DNA of 64,000 bases from a bacterium (GTDB lineage: Bacteria; Thermotogota; Thermotogae; Mesoaciditogales; Mesoaciditogaceae), in the NCBI GenBank assembly GCA_021800445.1, contig JAJYYZ010000003.1, forward strand, positions 26,812 to 90,811. The letters run 5' to 3'. Positions 1-8,280 of the stretch are shown piece by piece. Numbering within the stretch: position 1 is the stretch's first letter; each line of letters begins with the position of its first letter. A program made the position numbers and the translations under genes. A model generated the notes under the pieces. The model worked only from the letters and a program-made list of their open reading frames with translations, was not told the DNA's origin and did not search any database.

Positions 1-922
1 AAGGGTCATCTGCCGATGGTGATCTGATGATCTCTTCACCATCTGGATCTTTTCCAGAAACAGGAGGAAGATCCAAAGGTGACGGTAAATAATCAACCGC
101 AGCATCAATGAGAGGTTGCACCCCCTTATTTCTGAAAGAAGAACCACAAAGCACAGGGAAAAACCTTGATTCTATGGTTCCCTTTCTTATGACAGATTTT
201 ATCTTCTCGACAGGTACAACTTCGCCATCGAGATACATCTGAAGTATCTCGTCATCAAGGTCGGCAAGTTGGTTCATAAGTTCGTCTCTTAACTCTTCAA
301 CCTTTTCAACAAGGTTCGAAGGCACTTCGGAATATTTCATCTGCGTACCGAGATCGTCAATCCATCTTATGGCTTTCATGTTTATTACATCAACGACACC
401 TTCAAATGCACTTTCCGATCCTATCGGGTATTGAATAACAAGCGGTTTTGCTCCGAGCTTATCTATCATCGATTTGACAGACATATCAAAGTCGGCTCCC
501 ATTTTGTCCATCTTGTTCATAAAGGCAATCCTCGGCACTTTATATTTCGATGCCTGACGCCATACAGTCTCAGATTGTGGTTCAACTCCGGCAGAAGCGT
601 CAAAAACCGCTATTGCCCCGTCAAGTACTCTGAGTGAACGTTCTACCTCAATTGTGAAGTCCACGTGTCCGGGCGTATCAATGAGATTAAAGCGATGACC
701 TTTCCAGTCAAAAGATATAGAAGCGGAGGTTATGGTTATACCACGTTCTCTTTCCTGAACCATCCAGTCCGTGGTGGTATTGCCATCGTCAACATTTCCC
801 ATCGCGTGTTTTTTACCAGAATAAAAAAGAATTCTTTCGGTAGTCGTTGTTTTGCCAGCATCTATATGCGCCATTATCCCTATATTTCTTAATTTTTCAA
901 GTTGAAGTACTTTTTCAGGCAT
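1..922 (-). CDS. fusA: Elongation factor G, N-terminal part (cut by window edge)
   Basis: Translational GTPase that drives ribosome translocation and, with RRF, ribosome recycling. About 307 N-terminal codons are present; the gene runs off the left edge of the window, so the truncation is not biological. Read on the minus strand it begins [15 protein letters not shown] and shows the G1 loop [14 protein letters not shown], the switch and G3 region, and the G4 motif [14 protein letters not shown] place the start at 922 because this gives the usual short EF-G N-terminus and a GGTGAT sequence lies about 10 bases upstream. An in-frame ATG at 934 overlaps the rpsG stop (TGATG) and is the alternative, adding four residues. 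It is the third gene of the str operon after rpsL and rpsG. Confidence 0.97.
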   Translation of the reverse strand, partial: MPEKVLQLEKLRNIGIMAHIDAGKTTTTERILFYSGKKHAMGNVDDGNTTTDWMVQERERGITITSASISFDWKGHRFNLIDTPGHVDFTIEVERSLRVLDGAIAVFDASAGVEPQSETVWRQASKYKVPRIAFMNKMDKMGADFDMSVKSMIDKLGAKPLVIQYPIGSESAFEGVVDVINMKAIRWIDDLGTQMKYSEVPSNLVEKVEELRDELMNQLADLDDEILQMYLDGEVVPVEKIKSVIRKGTIESRFFPVLCGSSFRNKGVQPLIDAAVDYLPSPLDLPPVSGKDPDGEEIIRSPSADDP

Positions 923-933
923 TTTTACGTTCA

Positions 934-1401
934 TCACCATCTATAGTGGGCAAAGGCCCTGTTCGCTTCGGCCATCTTTTGCACATCCTCGCGCTTTTTA
1001 ACGGCTGTCCCCGTGTTAGAATAAGCGTTGAGAATTTCCTCGGCTAATTTCTCACTTATAGGCCTTCCTTTCCTGGCTCTTGCGGCATCGACAATCCATC
1101 TTACACCCAAAGAAGTTTTTCTGGGATCCTGAACTTCTATTGGCACCTGATAAGTTGCTCCTCCGACTCTTCTCGGCCTGACTTCAAGAACTGGCGCAAC
1201 ATTTTCAAAGGCTTTTTTTAAAATTTCAAGCGGTTCTTTGCCACTCTTTTCTTTTATTATATCAAGAGCGGTGTAAAAATCTTTTTGGGCAACGCTTCTT
1301 TTACCATCCCACATTATCTTGTTTATGAATCTTGTGACCAATTCATCATGATAAACGGGATCAGGTGAAACTTTTCTTACTTCAGCCCTTCTCCTTCTCA
1401 T
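934..1401 (-). CDS. rpsG: 30S ribosomal protein S7
   Basis: Primary 16S rRNA-binding protein that nucleates the head of the small subunit. The 155-residue product starts [11 protein letters not shown] and ends in AFAHYRW, the normal bacterial S7 length. A longer frame opens at a TTG at 1416, but that TTG lies inside the Shine-Dalgarno GGAGGT, which is correctly spaced for the ATG at 1401; the latter is chosen. It lies 18 bases after rpsL and touches or overlaps the start of fusA, so the three genes are co-transcribed. In many bacteria S7 represses its own operon by binding the intercistronic mRNA; the short spacers here leave little room for an E. coli-like S7 binding structure (inference). 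Confidence 0.98.
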   Translation of the reverse strand: MRRRRAEVRKVSPDPVYHDELVTRFINKIMWDGKRSVAQKDFYTALDIIKEKSGKEPLEILKKAFENVAPVLEVRPRRVGGATYQVPIEVQDPRKTSLGVRWIVDAARARKGRPISEKLAEEILNAYSNTGTAVKKREDVQKMAEANRAFAHYRW

Positions 1402-1419
1402 TCTTAATACCTCCAAAGA

Positions 1420-1803
1420 TCATGCAGTTTGCTTTTTTGGGCGTTTAACACCGTAACGGCTTCTTGCCTTTTTCCTGTTTTCAACACCCTGGGCATCCAA
1501 CGTACCTCTTATTATCTTATATCTTATTCCAGGCAGATCCTTGACCCTTCCGCCCCTGACAAGCACAACTGAGTGTTCCTGAAGGTTGTGTCCTTCACCG
1601 GGAATGTAAGAGGTAACTTCAGCGCCATTCGTTAACCTTACCCTTGCTATTTTTCTTAAAGCAGAGTTAGGTTTTTTTGGCGTCATGGTAGAAACACGAA
1701 TGCAAACCCCTCTTTTTTGAGGGTTCCCGCCAAGCGCCGGAGACTTACTTTTGGTTTTTAATCTTTCTCTTCCTTTTCTAATCAACTGATTAATAGTAGG
1801 CAT
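1420..1803 (-). CDS. rpsL: 30S ribosomal protein S12
   Basis: Decoding-centre protein of the small subunit. The product is 127 residues from the ATG at 1803 ([15 protein letters not shown]), close to the usual 124. The conserved [13 protein letters not shown] segment carries the lysines whose mutation gives streptomycin resistance in other bacteria, and both are wild type here; [18 protein letters not shown] follows, where many species have PGVRYK. An upstream in-frame extension to 1833 lies in the leader and contains the GGAGG ribosome-binding site, so it is rejected. First gene of the str operon, with its own promoter about 50 bases upstream. Confidence 0.98.
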   Translation of the reverse strand: MPTINQLIRKGRERLKTKSKSPALGGNPQKRGVCIRVSTMTPKKPNSALRKIARVRLTNGAEVTSYIPGEGHNLQEHSVVLVRGGRVKDLPGIRYKIIRGTLDAQGVENRKKARSRYGVKRPKKQTA

Positions 1804-1852
1804 TTGATGACTCTTTGCCTCCTTCAAATTCAAAATTTGTTAACGCTTAAGT

Positions 1853-1882
1853 ATTCTACAACATAAATACATCCTCAGTCAA
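1853..1882 (-). promoter_or_regulatory. Sigma-70 type promoter of the str operon
   Basis: On the minus strand a -35 box TTGACT (1877-1882) and a -10 box TAGAAT (1853-1858) are separated by 18 bases. The start of transcription would fall near 1846, giving a leader of about 40 bases before the rpsL ATG. No other strong promoter is visible between the helicase and rpsL, so this should drive rpsL-rpsG-fusA. Confidence 0.8.
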
Positions 1883-1904
1883 GCACTTTTTTAACGGCAA
1901 ATTG

Positions 1905-1990
1905 TATATGGTATCTCAATCTCAATCCCTGTCTGTGTGCCATTTACTATGTGCCATGCGCCGTATTTCATTTGCTGTGTGTCCGCGCTG
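1905..1990. repeat. Low-complexity word-salad tract, copy 1
   Basis: On the minus strand this stretch strings together variants of short words: CAGCAAATGAAATACGG, CGCATGGCACATAG, TAAATGGCACACAG, then GATTGAGATTGAGA. Similar tracts occur near 42.2, 42.75, 52.6 and 63.9 kb. The left part is intergenic (downstream of the helicase, upstream of the str promoter). The right part runs into the helicase gene and encodes its last residues (ARTHSK and the stop). Function unknown. Confidence 0.5.
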
Positions 1991-3374
1991 TTTTTCTATA
2001 TGGTTTGTTTTCGCCCTTGCTGAATTTTGAGTATTTTCTTGAATTGTTTTGGCGTGAATCGTTTGAAAATTCACGAATTTTTTCTATCGCCCTGAACTCT
2101 CTTTTTCTGAAATTCTTTTCACTTATCTTCAAAAGTGCCGCGATAACATCGATGTCTAGAAATTCTTCAAGCAATGCTTTGGCTTTCTTAAGATACATTT
2201 TGTAGTTTTCGTCCATAAGTTCAACTTTGACACGGTTAACGAGAACTGATTGACTTTTGTCTTCAATCTCTTCGATCGAAGGTATCTCAAGTTTTTCTAT
2301 CTTTGTTCTGGCATATCTTTCTATCTCATGTAATTTGTAAACTTCTCTGCCCGTTACAAATGTAAAGGAAAGACCTGACTTCCCCATTCTACCGGTACGT
2401 CCTATTCTGTGAATGTAATATTCGTTGTAATTTGGAAGATCGTAATTTATAACCATTTCAACGTTCTTAATGTCAAGTCCTCTTGCGGCCACATCAGTTG
2501 CAACGAGTATTTTCGTGTTTCTTGACTTGAAAGTGTTCATCACTTTATCCCGCTGGCTTTGCCTTATATCACCATGGATCGCATCAACGGAATAATGATT
2601 CTCCTTGAGAACGGTGACAAGATCATCAACGCCTTTTTTCGTGTTACAAAATATCATGGCGCTTTGCGGATCGTAAATGTCGAAGAGTCTGAAAAGCAAT
2701 TCGCTCTTATCATTTTCTTTTACCAAAAAGTAATGTTGTTCGATATTTTCAACTGTCAATTCCTTTGAAGGTGCTTTTATGAATTCCGGAGATCTCTGAA
2801 ATTTCTTTGTCAGATCTATTATAGGTTTTGGCATCGTTGCTGAAAACAAAACCGTTTGTCTTTCAGAAGAAGTCTCATTCAAAATTGTTTCTATATCTTC
2901 TATGAATCCCATGTCAAGCATATCATCGGCTTCATCGATCACGACCATTTTAACGTTGACCAGTTTGAGTGTTTTTCTTCTGATGTGATCAAGTATTCTT
3001 CCGGGTGTGCCAACGACTATCTGCGGCCCCTTTCTCAAAGCCTTTATCTGATAAACTATTTCCTGACCGCCGTAAACGGCCACAACTTTTTCTGGATCTG
3101 CGATCTTTCTGAACTCATCTGCAACCTGAATTGCAAGTTCCCGTGTTGGACATAGGACAAGAATCTGAAGATTCTCTCCTTTAAGACTTTCAATTGCTGG
3201 CAAAGCGTAAGCAAAAGTTTTCCCTGTCCCCGTTTGTGCCTGTCCTATTACATCTTTCCCATCGAGAATTGCGGGAATCGTCATCGATTGTATAGGGGTT
3301 GCCTCGTCAAATCCCATTTTTTCCAACGTTTTTAATGTCTTTCCCGACAGATTTAAATCTGAAAATTTACTCAT
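1968..3374 (-). CDS. DEAD-box ATP-dependent RNA helicase (CshA/DeaD group)
   Basis: ATP-dependent unwinding of RNA duplexes, acting in ribosome assembly, mRNA decay or cold adaptation. The 468-residue protein has the full motif series: Q motif GFDEATPIQ (residues 21-29), Walker A AQTGTGKT (46-53), PTRELA (76-81), TPGR (123-126), DEAD (147-150), SAT (178-180), then ARGLDI and HRIGRTGR in the second RecA-like domain. A C-terminal region of about 110 residues ends in a basic, Ser/Asn/Lys-rich tail typical of RNA-tethering extensions. The final few residues are encoded by a low-complexity repeat tract, so the tail may be a recent extension. It is monocistronic behind its own promoter. The family is certain; which paralogue it is cannot be decided. 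Confidence 0.95.
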   Translation of the reverse strand: MSKFSDLNLSGKTLKTLEKMGFDEATPIQSMTIPAILDGKDVIGQAQTGTGKTFAYALPAIESLKGENLQILVLCPTRELAIQVADEFRKIADPEKVVAVYGGQEIVYQIKALRKGPQIVVGTPGRILDHIRRKTLKLVNVKMVVIDEADDMLDMGFIEDIETILNETSSERQTVLFSATMPKPIIDLTKKFQRSPEFIKAPSKELTVENIEQHYFLVKENDKSELLFRLFDIYDPQSAMIFCNTKKGVDDLVTVLKENHYSVDAIHGDIRQSQRDKVMNTFKSRNTKILVATDVAARGLDIKNVEMVINYDLPNYNEYYIHRIGRTGRMGKSGLSFTFVTGREVYKLHEIERYARTKIEKLEIPSIEEIEDKSQSVLVNRVKVELMDENYKMYLKKAKALLEEFLDIDVIAALLKISEKNFRKREFRAIEKIREFSNDSRQNNSRKYSKFSKGENKPYRKTARTHSK

Positions 3375-3408
3375 GCTTTCTTCCTTTCCTTTTCACAAAT
3401 ACGGAATG

Positions 3409-3437
3409 ATTATACAGGTAAAATAATTCGTTAACAA
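3409..3437 (-). promoter_or_regulatory. Promoter of the DEAD-box helicase gene
   Basis: Minus strand -35 TTGTTA (3432-3437) and perfect -10 TATAAT (3409-3414) with a 17-base spacer, about 35 bases upstream of the helicase ATG. A Shine-Dalgarno-like AAAGGAAAGGA follows. Confidence 0.75.
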
Positions 3438-3466
3438 TTTCTATCTATTAAGAATTAGTTAACAAA

Positions 3467-3488
3467 GGTCGCCTCGTTAGAGACGACC
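3467..3488. terminator. Hairpin downstream of the 5'-nucleotidase gene
   Basis: GGTCG and CGACC arms enclose CTC/GAG with a GTTA loop, giving a compact hairpin. Read on the minus strand it is followed by TTTGTTAACT, a weak T-run, so it is a plausible terminator for the nucleotidase gene before the helicase promoter. The U-tract is short, so termination could be inefficient. Confidence 0.4.
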
Positions 3489-3505
3489 AAAGCCACCACT
3501 TACTT

Positions 3506-3561
3506 GTGACATGCTCCCATCACTTATAGAAGTGGGAGTTTCTCGCTTAAAAAGGGTTAAA
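3506..3561 (+). mobile_element. IS200/IS605-type end hairpin, copy A
   Basis: First of seven related ~56-bp intergenic elements. It begins GTGACATGCTCCCA, folds into a hairpin through CACTTATAG/AAGTGGGAG, and ends CGCTTAAAAAGGGTTAAA. The reverse complement, ending hairpin-GGAGCATGTCAC, resembles the right ends of IS605/IS1341 (tnpB-carrying) elements. No transposase gene is attached. A partial duplicate of one arm (CCACCACTTA) lies just to its left. It ends three bases before the nucleotidase stop codon. Confidence 0.6.
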
Positions 3562-3564
3562 TTC

Positions 3565-5139
3565 TCACTGCTTTACTTCCGTCCATCTTGGAGTAAACGG
3601 ATAAGCATCTATCGGGCTTATGCTTTGTATGTATTCTTTGACCACATCCGCAAGCACATAGCCTGTATTGTAAGATTGAGCATTTTTAAGCATCGAGTAG
3701 TTGTCTCCACCGTTTGCCATGTAATCGTTTGTCGCTATAGTGTATATTTCATCCGGATCTATCGGCTTACCCTGTAAAAGTATATCTTTAACGCCATCAG
3801 GAGTTACAGTGTAGGTCAGACCCCATTCGTTCAACCTTGCACCGGTATCTTGTGGGTGCGCTACCGCTCCCCATTGAATTGCCTTCAAAAGATCGGATCC
3901 CTTTATTTTCAATATGACAATTGTGTTTCCAAACGGAAGTACGGTTAAAACCGTTTTGTAGGTTATCGTACCTGCCGGAATAGGGGCGCGAATTCCTCCA
4001 CCGTTCATGAAAACCGCTTGAATTCCCATACTCTGGAATTTCCAGGCAATGGCATCCGTTATCAAATGGCCTATGAGAGTATCTGATTTTCTTGGACTAT
4101 CATTTGCGTTGGCAAAATCAACCTTTGAAAATCCTACTGGTTCGTTCAACTTTTTCGATCCGACAAGTTGATAGGCCGTCAAAAGATCTTTTACGGCTTC
4201 ATCCGGTTTTACATCTTTAGAGACCGTTATCAATTTGTACGTGTAATTTGTTACCTTTCCATTTTCCACGATCAAATCAAGCCGCGCTATGTATTTTGAA
4301 TAAGATCCAGCCTGAATTATCAAAGTGCCATTGACGTCAAGAGGAGAGGTAACGGCCGTATGGCTATGACCATCGAGTATAGCCGCCAGTCCTGAAACAC
4401 TTTGGGCAAGGGATATACTTCCACCGTAAGGACTGTTGGCAGGATCGAGTTTTTCAATTCTCGAAACAACAGATGGACTACCGGCCACACTTTGTTCGCT
4501 GTATCCCAAAATACCAAGGTGTGTCAATGCTATGACTATGCCATCCGGCCCCACCATCTCGTGAAGTTTTGGAACGTATTGCTGGGCAACAGCATCGGGA
4601 GATAAAAAATCGTAACCCTTTACATACTCGGGGTTGCCTATGTATTCAGTTGTCTTTGTCGTTAAACCGAGAATTGCAACTTTTAGATCTGGAAAGTTTT
4701 CGATTATGTAAGGATCACCGAGAGTCTTGTCTGTGCCCTTGTAGACTATGTTAGCGGAAAGAAACGGAAAATCGGCCCATGCCATTTGTCTTGAAAGCAC
4801 TGACCACGGATGATCAAATTCGTGATTGCCTATTGCCATTGCGTTAAGTCCCATCATATCAAGCGCAAGAATATCCGGCCTCGCGTAAAGCATATCAGAT
4901 TCTGGGACACCTGTGTTAATATCGCCAGCATCAAGGAAAAGAAAATCCCATCCGTTTGACTGCGCTTCAGTTCTGATTTGATTTACAATCGTTGCCATAG
5001 CCGCAAATCCGCCGTAATTGCCGTAAGGCCATGCATGTCCGTGTGTGTCGTTGATTTCGAGGATGACAAGATGCGCCGACATTGCCATAACAGCCACGAT
5101 CAAAAGCAAAATCGTGAAAATCACGAAACTTCTTTTCAT
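3565..5139 (-). CDS. Secreted 5'-nucleotidase / 2',3'-cyclic phosphodiesterase (UshA family)
   Basis: Hydrolyses nucleotides to nucleosides and phosphate outside the cytoplasmic membrane, feeding nucleoside and phosphate salvage. The 524-residue protein begins with a classical signal peptide (MKRSFVIFTILLLIVAVMAMSAH). The metallophosphatase domain follows, with NDTHGH (30-35), GDINTG, GNHEFDH and GHSHT as the dimetal site residues. The C-terminal substrate-binding domain carries NGGGIR, VLPFGN and ATNDYMANGGDNY. A good GGGAGGT ribosome-binding site precedes the ATG. It lies downstream of tRNA-Pro, separated by a terminator, so it is probably transcribed on its own. Length and domain order match the UshA/YfkN family; exact substrate preference cannot be read from sequence. 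Confidence 0.93.
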   Translation of the reverse strand: MKRSFVIFTILLLIVAVMAMSAHLVILEINDTHGHAWPYGNYGGFAAMATIVNQIRTEAQSNGWDFLFLDAGDINTGVPESDMLYARPDILALDMMGLNAMAIGNHEFDHPWSVLSRQMAWADFPFLSANIVYKGTDKTLGDPYIIENFPDLKVAILGLTTKTTEYIGNPEYVKGYDFLSPDAVAQQYVPKLHEMVGPDGIVIALTHLGILGYSEQSVAGSPSVVSRIEKLDPANSPYGGSISLAQSVSGLAAILDGHSHTAVTSPLDVNGTLIIQAGSYSKYIARLDLIVENGKVTNYTYKLITVSKDVKPDEAVKDLLTAYQLVGSKKLNEPVGFSKVDFANANDSPRKSDTLIGHLITDAIAWKFQSMGIQAVFMNGGGIRAPIPAGTITYKTVLTVLPFGNTIVILKIKGSDLLKAIQWGAVAHPQDTGARLNEWGLTYTVTPDGVKDILLQGKPIDPDEIYTIATNDYMANGGDNYSMLKNAQSYNTGYVLADVVKEYIQSISPIDAYPFTPRWTEVKQ

Positions 5140-5154
5140 AATCCTACCTCCCTT

Positions 5155-5206
5155 GTAAAATTAAAATCCAGCCTTAACTCATCTTGTTCAGATGAACACT
5201 GGATTT
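5155..5206 (-). terminator. Rho-independent terminator of tRNA-Pro
   Basis: Eight-base arms AAATCCAG (minus strand, from 5206) and CTGGATTT (ending at 5164) enclose a loop region with a weaker internal hairpin. They are followed on the minus strand by TTTTAATTTT. It sits 10 bases after the tRNA CCA end. Confidence 0.65.
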
Positions 5207-5215
5207 CGTCATGTA

Positions 5216-5290
5216 TGGTCGGGGCGACTGGAGTTGAACCAGCGACCCCCTGTGCCCAAGACAGGTGCGCTACCTCTGCGCTACGCCCCG
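5216..5290 (-). tRNA. tRNA-Pro(UGG)
   Basis: A 75-base cloverleaf on the minus strand. The acceptor stem is CGGGGCG/CGCCCCG, the D arm has GCGC/GCGC, the anticodon stem is CCTGT/ACAGG around loop CTTGGGC (anticodon TGG), and the T arm contains GGTTCAACTCC. Discriminator A and a genomically encoded CCA (5216-5218) are present. With unmodified or cmo5-type U34 it can read all CCN codons. Confidence 0.95.
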
Positions 5291-5302
5291 CATCACGGAA
5301 AA

Positions 5303-5331
5303 AGTATACCATAAGATATTCAAAAAGGCAA
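5303..5331 (-). promoter_or_regulatory. Promoter of tRNA-Pro
   Basis: Minus strand -35 TTGCCT (5326-5331) and -10 TATACT (5303-5308) with an exact 17-base spacer. The predicted start of transcription lies a few bases before the mature tRNA 5' end. Confidence 0.8.
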
Positions 5332-5353
5332 TAGTTGATGTGCCCTTTCAGTT

Positions 5354-6133
5354 TCAGTCCAGATTTTGCAGCACTATTTTGTCTCTCTTTTTTAATTTCA
5401 GAATTTCCGACGCTCTGCCGGCACTTGAAGATATTTCGATGTAATTTGAACTGTCGGCGTGGGCAAGAATTAATTCATGTTTTCCTTCAGAATAATTATT
5501 CGCCAGAATTGCCCTTTTCCCATTTACAAGCATGTAGTTCCCGGATATGCCGGCTTTTTGAAGATCCTTTAGTCTTATCGTCGTTTCTATATTTCCAAAG
5601 CCATCGATGTACGCCACGGCACTTTCCACCTTACCCGCGTCAACAAAAACACCTTCGATTTTTATGGCTTTAAGATCTTTAACACTTCGCCCAAATTCAT
5701 CCGGTGTTGTTCCTTTATCAAGGTAAGCAGCGGCCGGCGCGAATATGTCTCTTCCATGAAACGTAGAAGAAGGCGGATATTTGTACATGTATTTTGGATT
5801 TTCTATCAAATGGGCTGATTTTACGCTTTTCAACTCTATTAGCCTTGTGAGCACACCGTTGTCCGGTACCACACAGTATTTTTCGTCTATATTTGCGATA
5901 ATTGGCCTTCTGTCAGTTCCAACTGTCGGATCGACAACACAAAGCAAAACAGATCGCCGCGGAAGATCATCGAAAACCCTTTCAATCACGTGAGATGCTT
6001 CTTCCACGTCGAATGGCTCTATGTCATGGGTTATGTCTATAACTTTGGATTCCGAAGAAATCGAGTATATAACACTTTTGGCAACTCCGACGTAATAAGA
6101 TTTGTACCCCCAATCTGAGATGAAAAATATCAT
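5354..6133 (-). CDS. S-adenosyl-L-methionine hydrolase (SAM hydroxide adenosyltransferase, DUF62)
   Basis: Member of the fluorinase/chlorinase superfamily whose common bacterial and archaeal forms use water to split SAM into adenosine and methionine. The 259-residue protein starts MIFFISDWGYKSYYVG; I use the ATG at 6133 because GAGGG lies just upstream, rather than an ATG seven codons earlier. The N-terminal Asp (DWG), the VDPTVGTDRRPI segment (Asp/Arg of the catalytic set) and FHGRDIFAP (His) are all present, and a C-terminal beta domain follows (residues ~170-259). The halide-binding loop of true fluorinases is not evident. It is the last gene of the mal-acpS operon; why SAM turnover is placed there is unclear. 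Confidence 0.9.
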   Translation of the reverse strand: MIFFISDWGYKSYYVGVAKSVIYSISSESKVIDITHDIEPFDVEEASHVIERVFDDLPRRSVLLCVVDPTVGTDRRPIIANIDEKYCVVPDNGVLTRLIELKSVKSAHLIENPKYMYKYPPSSTFHGRDIFAPAAAYLDKGTTPDEFGRSVKDLKAIKIEGVFVDAGKVESAVAYIDGFGNIETTIRLKDLQKAGISGNYMLVNGKRAILANNYSEGKHELILAHADSSNYIEISSSAGRASEILKLKKRDKIVLQNLD

Positions 6134-6154
6134 TTTACCCTCCAGGCATTTCAA

Positions 6155-6514
6155 CTACTTTTTTCTGTTCTCGATCACGACGACGGCCACAACCATTCCG
6201 TTGTCATGGGAAAGAGATGCGTGGACAAAATCAAAATCGTATTTTTCTTTTAAAGTATCAACAACTTCATTTTCAAAAAGATGTATTGCTCCCAGATCAT
6301 CCGAAACAAAAGAAAGGTCGGACAGTTCAATGTCCCTTATGCCAGTCCCCAAAGCCTTAAAAAAAGCCTCTTTAAGTGCAAATCTACCAGCCAAAAACTC
6401 TTTGGTTTGGCGCTTTTGCCACAATTTCATCTCTTCTTCGGAAAATATTCTCTTTGTCAATTTTTCATCAACCCTTGAAATCTCGAGAATATCAATTCCT
6501 ATTCCTTTTATCAT
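6155..6514 (-). CDS. acpS: Holo-[acyl-carrier-protein] synthase
   Basis: Transfers the 4'-phosphopantetheine arm of CoA to apo-ACP, activating fatty-acid synthesis. The 119-residue protein is full length for AcpS. GIGIDILEISRV carries the first Mg2+-binding Asp, and FLAGRFALKEAFFKALGTGI carries the Glu and Lys of the active site. The ATG overlaps the stop of the upstream membrane protein gene by four bases (ATGA), indicating translational coupling, and the SAM hydrolase gene follows after about 20 bases. Confidence 0.96.
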   Translation of the reverse strand: MIKGIGIDILEISRVDEKLTKRIFSEEEMKLWQKRQTKEFLAGRFALKEAFFKALGTGIRDIELSDLSFVSDDLGAIHLFENEVVDTLKEKYDFDFVHASLSHDNGMVVAVVVIENRKK

Positions 6515-7116
6515 TTCAAATGCTCCATGACATTGTAATCAAGATCGAGATGCGAAAGGTATTCCTTCGTTATAACGGCAAGATAAACATAGATATATAT
6601 CGTCAAAGTTAAAATTGAAAGCATCAAAAAAACAACGCCGTTTCTTTTTTTAAATGACGCAACACTTGATGATGAATTGTTTATATGATGATTTATATCA
6701 TCTTCTATCAACTGGTGAACGTAAAATCTTTTTGATATCACATCGACAAGAAGCACAAGAAAGAAAAAATTGATCAACACCGCCAACACAATAGGCGTTG
6801 GTATGTAAAGGTTTTTGAGATTTATCGTGTATATCGAACCCATTAAAAATTCAAAAAAGCCCGAAAGCAGAAAAAGCCAGTAATAACTTATCGCGGTAGT
6901 GGGAAAATCATCCAAATCTTTTTTAAGATCGCCAGGGATGTTTTCGACATACGATTTGTAAAGCGCTTTTTTGTGCTTCATATGATCATCCACTGATCTT
7001 GAGATTTTGTACATCACGTAATAAATGACAAACGGAACAAAGATCGAAAGGATTATCCAGATGTAATTAATCGAATTTTTAATATCCTGTTCATGATACT
7101 CTTCCATTTTATCCAT
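6511..7116 (-). CDS. Four-helix membrane protein of unknown function
   Basis: A 201-residue protein with four hydrophobic stretches (about residues 17-37, 78-96, 105-123 and 160-184) and charged loops. The N-terminus is acidic and the loop between helices 1 and 2 is rich in Lys, Asp and His. I recognise no catalytic motif or named family. It starts at the base after the phosphodiesterase stop codon and overlaps acpS by four bases, so all three are translated from one mRNA. Start codon ATG at 7116; an internal ATG three codons later is an alternative. Function cannot be inferred beyond membrane location. Confidence 0.75.
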   Translation of the reverse strand: MDKMEEYHEQDIKNSINYIWIILSIFVPFVIYYVMYKISRSVDDHMKHKKALYKSYVENIPGDLKKDLDDFPTTAISYYWLFLLSGFFEFLMGSIYTINLKNLYIPTPIVLAVLINFFFLVLLVDVISKRFYVHQLIEDDINHHINNSSSSVASFKKRNGVVFLMLSILTLTIYIYVYLAVITKEYLSHLDLDYNVMEHLK

Positions 7117-8280
7117 TTAAATCACAAAAAGGGGAACATTCATTTCCGCTTCGGATAGTCCTCCGTGTTTTCCTTTCATCTGATGTTCATTTCCGGTATA
7201 TTTTACCACAAATGAATAATCATTCCTTGGAACGGCTATGAGATCACCTATGCGCGTTGTCGATTTAGGATTAGGAATGCCAGGACCAAATAATCCTTCA
7301 TCGAGAAATTCCATTGAAGAATGAAATTCAACGTTCGATCCAAAGGTTCGTTCACCTTCATCGATGGTCTTTTGCGGATCTTTCGTGTAGAGATACATGA
7401 TTCTCGGCTCTCCCGTAGGTAAAATTTGTAAAGTAGAGACAAATTTATCTTCCGATTTTATGTGATACTCATGTTGCCATGGTGTGTGAATCTGACCGTG
7501 ATCGGCCGTTATGATAAAAACGGTATCATCTCTTACTTTATCTGAAAGTCTTTCGTAAACGATATCTTCAAAAGTTTTGAGTACAAGTCTGGATTCTTCC
7601 ATGTACTCCTCGGAAAATGGCCCATAAATGTGTCCCATGGCATCAACCATAGGCCAGTAAGCGTAAATGTAAGAAAACTTTTCAGATTCAAGACTATTTC
7701 TGAGTTTAACCATCATATCGATTATGTCAAAATAACCCTGAACGGCAGCGCCACGATCGTGAATCTTGGAAAGACCGCTTTCTTTGAAAGAGGAAGGTAT
7801 TATTATAAGTGGATTCGCGCCGTAGTTTCTTAAAGATTCGTATATGGTTTTAACATCGAGAAAAGTTGAAGGATTTGCGCCTCTCGATATCAAAGTGTCA
7901 CGTGGCATTCCTATCGGTGAAAAATCTATCATGTTTGCAAGGGTACCGAACTCTTTAAGGTAAAGTATGTATCCTAACATGCCATGCTCAATCGGAGAGG
8001 CAGCTGTCGCGAGTGTTGTAAGCACGTTAACCGTCGTCGAAGGGAAGATAGACGATATTTTCTTAGGCTTTCCTATGTATCTAAAATTCGACTTCTGAAA
8101 AAGTTCCAAAGCGGCATCGTATCCTAAAGCATCGATCAAAATCATGACAACCCGCTTTGCACTTTCAAATTTCGGCCCAAGATATTCTTTCGGCAAAGGC
8201 TTGTGCAATGGCACGATACCGAATTTCGAGACGATTGAATTTATCAAACCCAGCAAGGATTTTTCGTAATCTACTCTCAT
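7117..8280 (-). CDS. Alkaline-phosphatase-superfamily phosphodiesterase / nucleotide pyrophosphatase
   Basis: Predicted metal-dependent phosphodiesterase of the type I nucleotide pyrophosphatase group. Motifs in order: VVMILIDALGYD (first metal Asp), SIFPSTTVNVLTTL (nucleophile Thr), GMLGY, YWPMVDAMGHIYGP (Asp/His metal ligands), IITADHGQI (Asp/His) and KGKHGGLSEAEMNVPL (last His), so the two-metal site looks complete. I start it at the ATG at 8280, which overlaps the malG stop (ATGA) and has a GTGAAGGG sequence upstream; the frame extends 37 codons further into malG but that part has no family features. No signal peptide, so probably cytoplasmic. The substrate is unknown; operon placement after a sugar transporter hints at nucleotide-sugar or phosphoglycan hydrolysis (inference). 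Confidence 0.85.
   Translation of the reverse strand: MRVDYEKSLLGLINSIVSKFGIVPLHKPLPKEYLGPKFESAKRVVMILIDALGYDAALELFQKSNFRYIGKPKKISSIFPSTTVNVLTTLATAASPIEHGMLGYILYLKEFGTLANMIDFSPIGMPRDTLISRGANPSTFLDVKTIYESLRNYGANPLIIIPSSFKESGLSKIHDRGAAVQGYFDIIDMMVKLRNSLESEKFSYIYAYWPMVDAMGHIYGPFSEEYMEESRLVLKTFEDIVYERLSDKVRDDTVFIITADHGQIHTPWQHEYHIKSEDKFVSTLQILPTGEPRIMYLYTKDPQKTIDEGERTFGSNVEFHSSMEFLDEGLFGPGIPNPKSTTRIGDLIAVPRNDYSFVVKYTGNEHQMKGKHGGLSEAEMNVPLFVI

Noticed and set aside
5354..6133. Fluorinase or chlorinase activity for the SAM-dependent protein
   Set aside because: Most members with the Asp-Arg-His set are SAM hydrolases and the fluorinase-specific loop is not apparent.
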